From Candidatus Yanofskyibacteriota bacterium (GTDB lineage: Bacteria > Patescibacteriota > Minisyncoccia > 2-02-FULL-40-12 > IGHO2-01-FULL-4-A), in contig CAIUCV010000020.1 of NCBI GenBank assembly GCA_903897805.1, positions 1-43,774 of the forward strand: a stretch of DNA of 43,774 nt, written 5' to 3'. Of this stretch, positions 36,075 to 43,774 are shown piece after piece. The notes beneath the pieces are model-generated. The model worked only from the letters and a program-made list of their open reading frames with translations. It ran no database searches and was not told where the DNA came from. The number at the start of each line of letters is the position of its first letter. Positions within the stretch are counted from its first letter, which is position 1. The position numbers and the translations under genes are program-made.

Positions 36075-37220
36075 ATGCTGGAAAATTTGAGACCAAACAA
36101 GTTTTGGTATGCGGTGGCAGTTCTGGTCGGTTCTACTGTCGGTGTAGGGATATACGGAATGCCATTTGCTTTTCAAAAAGCCGGCTTCGGTGTCGGCCTC
36201 TTATTTTTACTGGGCGTAGTCGGCCTGGTTTTATTGTCCAATCTTTTATACGGCGAGGTTGTTTTGCGTACCCATGAGCGTCATCAGTTTGTCGGCTACG
36301 TGAAGAAATATCTTGGCCCTTGGGCGCAGAAATTTAACTTGTTTCTTTTCTGGGTCGCAGTTTACGGCGCGCTTGTCGGCATTATCATCATAAGCGGAGA
36401 TTTTTTGACCAACATTTTATCTCCTTATTTTAATTTTTCGCCTTTTGCGTTCAGCACCATTTTCCTGATTGCCGCTTCAATTTTGGTGCTAAGGGGGCTG
36501 AAAACGGTTTCCAGATTTGACTTCTTTATGATGGCGCTGCTCGGTTTTATAGTTCTGCTGATAGCTCTGCTGGGAGTCAAACGCGTTGACATTGCAAACT
36601 ATACTTTGGGGGCAAAAGATTTTTGGTTTTTGCCGTTCGGCGTTGTTTTATTCGCGATGAATTCTATGCCGGGCATTCCTTTAGTGAGAGAGGCCCTGAT
36701 TGGCAGCGAGAATAAGCTCAAGAAAGCGCTGATAGCCGGCACGATCATCCCCGCAATTTTGTATCTTGTTTTTACGGTTTTTGTCGTGGGAGTTTCCGGA
36801 GATTTCACTTCTCCCGACGCGATATCCGGTCTTTTAGGATTTTTAGGGCCCAAAATAGTTTTTGTAGGTTCGCTTTTCGGCTTCTTGACCTCATCAACAA
36901 TTTTTCTTAATCTCGCCACTTCTTTGAAAGAATCGCTCCGCCAGGATTTCCATTTTAAACATTGGTGGGCGTGGCTCTTGGCGATACTGCCGCCATATCT
37001 ACTCTTCTTTTCCGGAATCAGGAATTTCATTGATATAGTCGGGCTGGTCGGCGGAGTGGCGATAAGTTTGGAAGCAATCTTGCTGGTTTTTGTTTACATC
37101 TCCGCCAAGAGAAACGGCGACAGGATTCCCGAATACTCCATCCGCCTCCCGCGCCCCGTTCTTTATTTGATGATGGCGGTATTCGCGGCGGGGGCAGCGT
37201 ATACGTTGATAATCAAGTAG
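36075..37220 (+). CDS. Amino-acid permease (aromatic amino acid/APC-like)
   Basis: AVAVLVGSTVGVGIYGMPFAFQKAGFGVGLLFLLG; ~11 TM. Confidence 0.75.
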   Translation: MLENLRPNKFWYAVAVLVGSTVGVGIYGMPFAFQKAGFGVGLLFLLGVVGLVLLSNLLYGEVVLRTHERHQFVGYVKKYLGPWAQKFNLFLFWVAVYGALVGIIIISGDFLTNILSPYFNFSPFAFSTIFLIAASILVLRGLKTVSRFDFFMMALLGFIVLLIALLGVKRVDIANYTLGAKDFWFLPFGVVLFAMNSMPGIPLVREALIGSENKLKKALIAGTIIPAILYLVFTVFVVGVSGDFTSPDAISGLLGFLGPKIVFVGSLFGFLTSSTIFLNLATSLKESLRQDFHFKHWWAWLLAILPPYLLFFSGIRNFIDIVGLVGGVAISLEAILLVFVYISAKRNGDRIPEYSIRLPRPVLYLMMAVFAAGAAYTLIIK

Positions 37221-37235
37221 CCGCGAGCCCTAATT

Positions 37236-37266
37236 AAATAAAAAAAGACCGTCATCGCTGGCGGCC
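37236..37266 (-). terminator. Rho-independent terminator (minus strand)
   Basis: Minus: GGCCG...CGGTC then TTTTTTTATTT. Confidence 0.65.
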
Positions 37267-37453
37267 GAGGTTCTGCTCCCTCTAGGCTCTCCATTTGATT
37301 TCAGTTCAAACGGGGACAAAAACTGTTTACCCATGCTTTTACGCCCAAGGATTTTGGGGCAACCTTTCGGATGGGACAGTTTTTCTGGTCTATCCAGTCC
37401 CTGTGCCTGTTTATTTTTCGTCGGACTCAGCAGGCGCCGACTAGAGCGCGCGT
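37267..37453 (-). ncRNA. Structured RNA segment downstream of a 26-codon ORF
   Basis: 37318-37334/37371-37384 stem (14 bp with 3-nt bulge), GCCCAA/TTGGGGC hairpin, CTGG/CCAG hairpin, GTCGG/CCGAC hairpin at 37420-37441. Confidence 0.5.
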
Positions 37454-37534
37454 CTACTTCTTTTTCGGCGCGTTCTTTTTGGGCTTGACAGGAACCAGCC
37501 TCTTCAAGCCGCCCTTGGAACCAAATTGTCCCAC
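37454..37534 (-). CDS. 26-aa basic peptide MGQFGSKGGLKRLVPVKPKKNAPKKK (GTG start)
   Basis: SD AAAGGAGG (plus 37541-37548), 6 nt spacing to GTG, near-consensus promoter upstream. Confidence 0.6.
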   Translation of the reverse strand: MGQFGSKGGLKRLVPVKPKKNAPKKK

Positions 37535-37562
37535 AGGACACCTCCTTTCCGAATCTATTACA

Positions 37563-37592
37563 AGTATAGCATAATTCTTATAGCATTGTCAA
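37563..37592 (-). promoter_or_regulatory. Near-consensus sigma70-type promoter TTGACA-18-TATACT
   Basis: Minus strand -35 at 37587-37592, -10 at 37563-37568. Confidence 0.75.
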
Positions 37593-37665
37593 TGGTATTT
37601 GTCTGCCCAGAACGCCAGGCAAAAAGTAATGAGGGCGGAGCGGCTTTTTATGCTAAAATCAATCT

Positions 37666-39021
37666 ATGCAACGATTTTTTAGTAAACTGGAGAGTTGGGT
37701 TTTTTATCTTTTTGTTTTTGCCATTCCGTTTGAGACGCGGCTGATTATGGCGCGATGGACGCGGCCGTTTAACGAATGGACGGCGGGATTCGTTTACGGA
37801 ACGGACATTTTGATTTTTCTATTGTTTATTTTTTGGATAGTCAGAGTTTTGAAAACCAAAAGCTCCGGTGAGATCAAATCCTCTTTTGCCGAGACGTTCA
37901 GGTTGAAATGGTCAAACCCCCACTTATGGCTCGCCGGATTTTTTATAGTTTCCGCCCTGTCAATTTTTAACTCTCGCATCATAGGCCTCTCGCTTTATCA
38001 ATTATTAAAACTGGCCGAATTCATCGGCTTTTATTTTTATTTGCGGTCGGCTTTCGGAAAGGTCTATAAATTTAAGGAAGTTCTGATAACTATCATCGCT
38101 TCGGGGATCTTTCAGGCTGTAATCGCTATCGCGCAGTATTTTAAGCAGGGGAGTTTGGGTTTGAAATTACTTGGCGAAAGCCCGCTCTCCATAAACGCCA
38201 CCGGTGTCGCCGTTTTTATTGCCGATTCAGAAAAATATCTCCGTGCTTATGGCACAACTCCTCACCCGAATGTTTTGGCCGCTTGGCTGTTCCTTGCAAT
38301 TTACGCTTTTTATTTTTGGTATTTTTACTATTTTAGATCGGAGAAATTCCAATTCAAGAATTTATGGTGGATTGCGGTCTACGCAATATTATTATTCGGA
38401 TTATTTTTTACTTTTTCAAGAGTTATTATCGGCCTTTGGGCGTTGGGAGCGGCAATCATGGTTTTGTTGCTTTTCAAGAGGAGTTTCCGCGGTTTTTTGA
38501 TGGCGGCCAAGCAACACGCAGTTACTATTGCCGTTATTACCTTAGTGACCAGTGGTTTATTTGCTGCCTTGTTCTGGCCGCAGGTTAAATCGCGGGCGCT
38601 GGTTTCAATGGACGAAGAAGCGGTAACGCAAAGAATTTTTTACAACCAAATTGCGGGATCGGTAACTATAGCCAACCCTATATTGGGCGTCGGAATCGGG
38701 CAGTCCGTGCCGCAGTTGATGGCCCGGCTTAAACATTGGCCTTCATACATCTACCAGCCGGTTCACAATATCTATTTATTGATTGCCAGCGAGACCGGCT
38801 TTGTGGGTCTTGGCATGTTTATCTTATTCCTCTTTTTCATTTTTTGGGGTTTCGTGCGGCGAGCCGATTTTAAAAAGCCCTACTCGTTTCCCTTTTTGAT
38901 TTTTGCACTTTCAATTTTATTGATGGGTCTTTTTGACCATTTTCTCTGGACTCTCCAGCAGGGGAGCTTAATTTTCTGGATGACGCTCGCCCTAATCAGT
39001 TTGAATCCCGACCTTGGATAA
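37666..39021 (+). CDS. O-antigen ligase/polymerase-like (Wzy/WaaL family) membrane protein
   Basis: YQPVHNIYLLIASETGFVGLGMFI signature; ~10+ TM. Confidence 0.8.
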   Translation: MQRFFSKLESWVFYLFVFAIPFETRLIMARWTRPFNEWTAGFVYGTDILIFLLFIFWIVRVLKTKSSGEIKSSFAETFRLKWSNPHLWLAGFFIVSALSIFNSRIIGLSLYQLLKLAEFIGFYFYLRSAFGKVYKFKEVLITIIASGIFQAVIAIAQYFKQGSLGLKLLGESPLSINATGVAVFIADSEKYLRAYGTTPHPNVLAAWLFLAIYAFYFWYFYYFRSEKFQFKNLWWIAVYAILLFGLFFTFSRVIIGLWALGAAIMVLLLFKRSFRGFLMAAKQHAVTIAVITLVTSGLFAALFWPQVKSRALVSMDEEAVTQRIFYNQIAGSVTIANPILGVGIGQSVPQLMARLKHWPSYIYQPVHNIYLLIASETGFVGLGMFILFLFFIFWGFVRRADFKKPYSFPFLIFALSILLMGLFDHFLWTLQQGSLIFWMTLALISLNPDLG

Positions 39022-39049
39022 GGCCCGTTCGGGAGGGACGGGCCACTTC

Positions 39050-39079
39050 TTGACATAAAAGACGACATGATGATACTAT
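39050..39079 (+). promoter_or_regulatory. Promoter TTGACA-18-TACTAT
   Basis: Upstream of the 39119 ORF. Confidence 0.6.
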
Positions 39080-39118
39080 TATTTCGTACTTTACCAACCA
39101 AAGATTGGAGATGCAAAG

Positions 39119-39508
39119 ATGAAGATTCATGTTTTTGACACAATTGGTCCCGACCCCGTCGACAGCACGCAAGTCATCGTGCATTGCGGCAAATCTTTAA
39201 CCATTAAACCTTTGGAAGGGCAAGGAAGCGTCGAGAAATGTAGGGAATGCTTTGAAAAATCCCAGCAGTTTATGGCGACTTATCCTAATCTTGTCGTTCA
39301 CACTATTTTTGTTGGGGAGGAACCCGAACCCAAAGAAGAAGTGACGGTTATAATTTCCAAAAATGACTGGCCAGCCCTTTTGAGGGGAGACATAGGAATT
39401 TTGGAGGTAACTTCCCCGAGCAAGATAGGGGCATTAATGGCTCGATTCGGCATGAGCCAAGCTAGTCAAGAAAAAAACTCAATAAAAGTGAGAATCACCC
39501 CGGTTTAG
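39119..39508 (+). CDS. Hypothetical protein
   Basis: Own promoter and downstream terminator. Confidence 0.6.
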   Translation: MKIHVFDTIGPDPVDSTQVIVHCGKSLTIKPLEGQGSVEKCRECFEKSQQFMATYPNLVVHTIFVGEEPEPKEEVTVIISKNDWPALLRGDIGILEVTSPSKIGALMARFGMSQASQEKNSIKVRITPV

Positions 39509-39522
39509 AACTCTCTCCCGCG

Positions 39523-39549
39523 AAGCGGCCTTTCAGCCGCTTTTATTTT
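39523..39549 (+). terminator. Rho-independent terminator
   Basis: AAGCGGC...GCCGCTT then TTATTTTT. Confidence 0.8.
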
Positions 39550-39617
39550 TAATAAACCCTGTTGATATCTGGCTATTTGGGTAATCTGGGGGAGTTGTGG
39601 TATACTCTGAATACAAT

Positions 39618-40922
39618 ATGAAGATTTCTAAAAAACTGTGTTTTTGCTTACTTTTAGTAGGCGTTTTTGCTTTTGTGCCGTTCGCTGGCGCTTCAGCGGA
39701 TAGCGGTCGGTATTTTGTAAAGTCAACAAAAGGATTTTGGAAAAATTCGCTCAGTGCCAGGAACAGCTTTGATAACGGATTCACCGCTGACCTTTCTGAT
39801 TTTCAGGTCAGGTTTGCCAAGCTTTTTGGAGTTGAAGTGGAGCCGGTTGCCGTCCTCCAAATACTGCCGGATGAAAATTTAACTTTGGATAAGGACTCAG
39901 CCGAACCGACCGAGACACCAACCAAGGCACCAAGCCCAACGCCAACCCCAAGTTCTACCAAAATCCCGACCTCCGGGATTATCAAAGGGCAAAAGGGAGT
40001 GGTTCGTTATGTACCCTCTGACCAAACGCCGTGGGGGATTGAAACGATTTATAATGACCTGAAGATTGCTTCTACCTCCGGAGGTCTCGGCACGAAAGTA
40101 GTCGTGTTGGATACGGGGGTAAATATTAATCACCCCGATTTAAAAAATCGCGTTGCCCAATGTAAGGATTTCACCAATTTAAGATTTCCGGTTATAAATA
40201 ACAGTTGCGACGACGGAAACGGCCACGGCACGCATGTCGCGGGAATTGTTGCGGCAGATGGCGGCACGGATAAGTTGGGGATATACGGAGTCGCGCCCGC
40301 GGCGAAACTCTTTGCTTATAAAGTTTGCGGTGCAAACGGGTCCTGTTATGCCGATGATATTGCCATGGGATTAAGAACGGCGGCTGATCAGGGCGCTAAT
40401 GTTGTAAATATGAGCTTTGGCACTGATAAAGATATTCCGCTTATCCGCGATGCAGTTAATTATGCCGTGTCAAAAGGAGTGTTGCTAGTTGCTGCCGCCG
40501 GCAATGACGGGCCGTTTCCTGACAGCATTGACTATCCCGCGGCCTATGCTTCGGTGGTAGCTGTCGGGGCTGTTGGAAAGTCATCATCTGGAGAGTTGAC
40601 TGTGGCCGGTTGGAGTTCGCGTGGCATAAATTTATCAACCAAGCTCGGAGTAATTGAAGACCGCGATATTGAATTTGCAGCGCCGGGCGATTCCATTGAA
40701 TCAACATGGAATAACGGCGGCTATGTGGTTTTATCGGGCACTTCCATGGCTTCGCCTTTTGTAGCTGGATTGGCCGCTAAATACTGGCAGTCGGGTGCGG
40801 AAAATAAGCTTCGAGCTGCAACCACTCGTAGTTTCCTGCGTTCGCTGGCCGTGGACATTCTTCCGGTCGTCGGCGAGGATAATTATTCCGGATTTGGATT
40901 GCCGCAAGTGCCCAAACAATAA
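39618..40922 (+). CDS. Secreted subtilisin-like (S8) serine protease
   Basis: Signal peptide; VVVLDTGVNINHPDL (D), GHGTHVAGIVA (H), LSGTSMASPFVAGLAA (S). Confidence 0.92.
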   Translation: MKISKKLCFCLLLVGVFAFVPFAGASADSGRYFVKSTKGFWKNSLSARNSFDNGFTADLSDFQVRFAKLFGVEVEPVAVLQILPDENLTLDKDSAEPTETPTKAPSPTPTPSSTKIPTSGIIKGQKGVVRYVPSDQTPWGIETIYNDLKIASTSGGLGTKVVVLDTGVNINHPDLKNRVAQCKDFTNLRFPVINNSCDDGNGHGTHVAGIVAADGGTDKLGIYGVAPAAKLFAYKVCGANGSCYADDIAMGLRTAADQGANVVNMSFGTDKDIPLIRDAVNYAVSKGVLLVAAAGNDGPFPDSIDYPAAYASVVAVGAVGKSSSGELTVAGWSSRGINLSTKLGVIEDRDIEFAAPGDSIESTWNNGGYVVLSGTSMASPFVAGLAAKYWQSGAENKLRAATTRSFLRSLAVDILPVVGEDNYSGFGLPQVPKQ

Positions 40923-40942
40923 AATAAAATATTAAATACAGA

Positions 40943-40968
40943 ACCCCGCCGACGGCGGGGCTTTTTAG
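40943..40968 (+). terminator. Rho-independent terminator
   Basis: CCCCGCC-GAC-GGCGGGG then CTTTTTAG. Confidence 0.85.
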
Positions 40969-40996
40969 TTTTTCCGGCAACTGTTATAATCAGAAC

Positions 40997-41659
40997 ATGG
41001 TCAATCGCGTCATTCGCCATCTCGTAGTTTCCGATTTCGTCCTGAATTTCGCTTTTGGGCTTTTGTCGCCGATCTTTGCGGTCTTTGTACTGAAGAATAT
41101 AGGTGGCGGTTCGCTGAAAGTTATCGGTTTGGCAACCACTTTTTATTGGATTGCCCGGACGGTAACCACCGTGCCTCTCTCCCGTTTTTTGGACAGGACC
41201 AACGGCGAGCGTGATGAATTTTATTTTATCGTGACCGGCTCGTTCATAATGTCATCGGTTCCTCTTTTTTATCTGTTCGCATCCTTACCGTGGCATATCT
41301 ATTTGATTCAATTCGTCCTTGGACTGGCTAATTCAATGGCCGTGCCGGCATGGCGTATCTTGTTCACCGACCACATTGACCGCGGCCGAATCGGCTTTGA
41401 ATGGTCGCTGGAAGACATTGCTATCGGAACTTCCGTTGCTGTCAGTGCTTATCTCGGGTCTCTGCTCGCGGATAAATTCGGCTTCGGAGTCGTTTTCGTC
41501 ATATTGGCCATACTCGGATATTTGGCCACAATAATCCTTATGCGGCTTTATAATGAAGCAAAAACCTTAGCTCAAATAAAACGCGAGGGTAGATGGAAGA
41601 TTTTGGAACTGAAGCGTAAAACCATCCCTACGCCTCTTAAAACCGACGAGAGCCACTAA
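40997..41659 (+). CDS. Half-size MFS-like transporter (about 6 TM)
   Basis: LLSPIFAVFVLKNIGG...TVPLSRFLDRTNGERDEF; ends after ~6 TM. Confidence 0.65.
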   Translation: MVNRVIRHLVVSDFVLNFAFGLLSPIFAVFVLKNIGGGSLKVIGLATTFYWIARTVTTVPLSRFLDRTNGERDEFYFIVTGSFIMSSVPLFYLFASLPWHIYLIQFVLGLANSMAVPAWRILFTDHIDRGRIGFEWSLEDIAIGTSVAVSAYLGSLLADKFGFGVVFVILAILGYLATIILMRLYNEAKTLAQIKREGRWKILELKRKTIPTPLKTDESH

Positions 41660-41773
41660 CTTTTTTCTTTCATTATAAGGTCTGGCTTTAAACCGCCGAG
41701 AGGCGGTATTGATTTTTTGCCCGATTTTTGTTTTCATATCAGAGGTTATTTTACAAAATAAAGGGAGCAAAAA

Positions 41774-42961
41774 ATGAGATACTACGACACGGTTTACGCA
41801 AGACATTGCAATGGCGGTTGGGAATTGCCGCCAATCCTGGAGCGTCTTAGTCATACGGTTGAGGCGGTACGAGCGCGGGAGATCACCCAAGCAGTAATGC
41901 CTAATTATCTGATTATTCACGGCCCTATTCCGAGTCGGTTCCAGCACGGCATGGGCGTTGCTTTTTTAACTTGGATAATGTTAAGAAAAAATTCTATTCT
42001 GGCCGATTATTCCGATCTTTTTCTCGCCTCGGCCCTGATGCATGACTGGGGCTCGCCTTGTCTTTCTCATCTGCCTGAATATTTTCTGAAAAGATCAACC
42101 GGTATGGACGGCGAATCATTCCTGAAATATGTTCTTGAAAATTCTTACGATGCCATCAATGTTTTGAAGGAATTTGATGTTGATTATGGAGACGTCGTTA
42201 GGATCGTTACGGGGAATTTCGGTCCATCGGGAACCGTACTTAAGGGCTCAATGGACTTGGATAATCTTGATAATGTTTTAAGATACGCGCTGGCCGCGTC
42301 TCTTCGCGGCAGGAAGCCGAATGTAATTGAGATTGCTGCTTCGTTCAGGTTCAACAGCGAGGAGTGGGTGTTATATGACAGATGTCTAAAAAGCGTGAAG
42401 CGGTGGCAGGCGTCTCGCAACGCGGTCTATTCTGAGATCGGTAAGCAATCCCATCTCTCTCCGGCAATGATGATTTTCAGAGCGATTGATTTGGCTTATC
42501 GTGAAGGCCGGATTGATAAGGATTTCTTTTTGATGAACGATTGCGATGCTATTACGTATCTGGCCGGTTGCAACGAAAAAACCTCCACCCTGATACAACG
42601 AGCTGTTTATTGGAATTGGTACGATGAAATTTTTTCCGTTGAAGTGCCTTACGCCACTTCGGTTATCGGCGACTTGGCCGAGGACAGCGGAAACAGGGGC
42701 ACGATCGCCGATATCATTTGCGAGGAACTGGGGCTTGGGCTGGAAGATGTCTGCGTCTATGTCGGCAAGGGCAAGGAGAAAAGGCGGGTAACTGTTCCGT
42801 TCGTTTCCGCCGACGGCGAAAAAATATTTTTTGACGACAGTGACGGCGGATCAGCCTATCGCTTTAAAGTTTTCGCTAATCCGGAGCTGGCACCTTCTAA
42901 ACTGGCGCGAATCAAAAACTTAGCGGACAAAATCGCTTCCGGAGACATCCCGATTGTTTGA
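41774..42961 (+). CDS. Divergent HD-domain (SAMHD1-like) protein
   Basis: SRFQHGMGVAFLTW...ALMHDWGSPCLSH; SD AAGGGAG. Confidence 0.75.
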   Translation: MRYYDTVYARHCNGGWELPPILERLSHTVEAVRAREITQAVMPNYLIIHGPIPSRFQHGMGVAFLTWIMLRKNSILADYSDLFLASALMHDWGSPCLSHLPEYFLKRSTGMDGESFLKYVLENSYDAINVLKEFDVDYGDVVRIVTGNFGPSGTVLKGSMDLDNLDNVLRYALAASLRGRKPNVIEIAASFRFNSEEWVLYDRCLKSVKRWQASRNAVYSEIGKQSHLSPAMMIFRAIDLAYREGRIDKDFFLMNDCDAITYLAGCNEKTSTLIQRAVYWNWYDEIFSVEVPYATSVIGDLAEDSGNRGTIADIICEELGLGLEDVCVYVGKGKEKRRVTVPFVSADGEKIFFDDSDGGSAYRFKVFANPELAPSKLARIKNLADKIASGDIPIV

Positions 42962-42965
42962 ACGA

Positions 42966-42992
42966 AAACCAATCCCGCCAAAACGGGATTTT
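42966..42992 (+). terminator. Rho-independent terminator
   Basis: AATCCCG-CCAAAA-CGGGATT then TTTGTTTT. Confidence 0.75.
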
Positions 42993-43027
42993 TGTTTTGG
43001 GGGAAGGGTTTTCCATAGGCACGGGCA

Positions 43028-43056
43028 TTGACATTGAAAATTCAATATGATAAGAT
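43028..43056 (+). promoter_or_regulatory. Promoter TTGACA-17-TAAGAT
   Basis: Upstream of the PEP-CTERM-like CDS; SD AAGGAGG at ~43069. Confidence 0.6.
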
Positions 43057-43088
43057 AAGTATGTGCCCTAAGGAGGGGTTACGAAAAG

Positions 43089-43774
43089 ATGAGGAAACTC
43101 ACCTTTCTCTGTTCTTTGATCATCCTCGCGGTATTCCCCGTGGTCGCATTGGCGACCACGATCACCTTCTCGAGCGACCTGCTCAACGAGGGTAACAGCA
43201 TAACGAGCGCCAACGTCTTTGTTACGCCAGTCGAGGCTTGGGCCGTGGCTCCCTGGATTAGCTATGCTAACACTGGAAACGGCGGAACTTCGCCGCCGAA
43301 CACCACCATCGGTGGAACACCAACCGCAGTGTTTACCGAGAGCATTACTTTGCCCTACGGCGACAACAGCGGCTGGTTCCAGGGGTGGGCGGACGACACC
43401 ATGTCCGTCATGATTTACAACTCCCTGCATCCCGACGGGCTGCTTCTCCATCCGGCGAACGATGTCTATTCCCCACACTGCGTGGGACAGCCAATCGGGT
43501 GCGTGCAAGGGATGTCGTGGACGGGGACGTTGGACAATACGATCCTGGCCCAGGGCGTCAACACCTTCAGCATGTCCGCGTATCAGCTCTGGGGCGACGG
43601 TTTCGCGGTGGCGTACCAAGGCGAAGTCAACTCCACTCCCGAGCCGGCAACCATGGCCCTCATCGGCTTCGGTCTCTGGATAGCCATCGGTTCATGGCGG
43701 GAATTGCATAGCCCGCACGGTCACTATCACGGCAACGAATATTTTCCTCACGAGCACCATGAACACGAAGGTTC
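43089..43774 (+). CDS. Secreted protein with PEP-CTERM-like sorting motif and His-rich tail; truncated by the window edge
   Basis: My translation: MRKLTFLCSLIILAVFPVVALA...NSTPEPATMALIGFGLWIAIGSWRELHSPHGHYHGNEYFPHEHHEHEG; no stop before the edge, so absent from the ORF track. Confidence 0.75.
   Translation, partial: MRKLTFLCSLIILAVFPVVALATTITFSSDLLNEGNSITSANVFVTPVEAWAVAPWISYANTGNGGTSPPNTTIGGTPTAVFTESITLPYGDNSGWFQGWADDTMSVMIYNSLHPDGLLLHPANDVYSPHCVGQPIGCVQGMSWTGTLDNTILAQGVNTFSMSAYQLWGDGFAVAYQGEVNSTPEPATMALIGFGLWIAIGSWRELHSPHGHYHGNEYFPHEHHEHEG

Noticed and set aside
37230-37541. 103-aa minus-strand ORF MSCGTIWFQGR...
   Set aside because: Its start codon lies inside the Shine-Dalgarno of the better-placed 26-codon ORF, and the rest covers structured RNA and the terminator.
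1-43774. Genome-wide TAG reassignment suggested by the CUA tRNA
   Set aside because: Recognised genes do not contain obvious in-frame TAGs and about ten CDSs end at TAG with sensible lengths, so wholesale recoding is not supported.
1-43774. Transposon or prophage
   Set aside because: No transposase, integrase or phage structural genes recognised; the inverted repeats do not bracket such genes.

Overview
The window looks like one contig piece from a Patescibacteria/CPR-type (Parcubacteria-like) genome. This is inferred from gene content: a short AspRS, a sigma-region-4/HARE-HTH protein, a two-gene coupling-ATPase module, many small membrane ORFs and AT-rich hairpin repeats. Recognisable genes include secD, secF, murI, a TonB-domain protein, aspS, a YbaK-family protein, a D-Ala-D-Ala carboxypeptidase, mraY, ftsW/rodA, rpsT, an Nfu_N-domain protein, uvrB, ruvA, femX-like, murE-like, lysC, a presenilin/SPP-like protease, a beta-CASP nuclease, lon, an APC permease, an O-antigen-ligase-like protein, a subtilase, two SAMHD1-like HD proteins and tRNA-Lys(UUU). 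The strongest undescribed candidates are mainly non-coding. (1) The ~1 kb intergenic region 10505-11533 carries a tRNA with an apparent CUA (amber) anticodon, enclosed in an uninterrupted 22-bp outer helix that ends in a U-tract. It also carries a three-way-junction RNA with an 18-bp closing stem, and a 67-aa ORF between the two. (2) A minus-strand unit at 37236-37592 has a near-consensus promoter, a strong SD, a 26-aa basic peptide and a structured tail ending in a terminator. (3) A run-off CDS at the right end, absent from the ORF track, has a PEP-CTERM motif followed by a His-rich tail. (4) There are large nested inverted repeats beside uvrB and femX, plus a LexA-box-like site on the uvrB start codon. 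All calls come from reading by eye; no searches or folding calculations were run.
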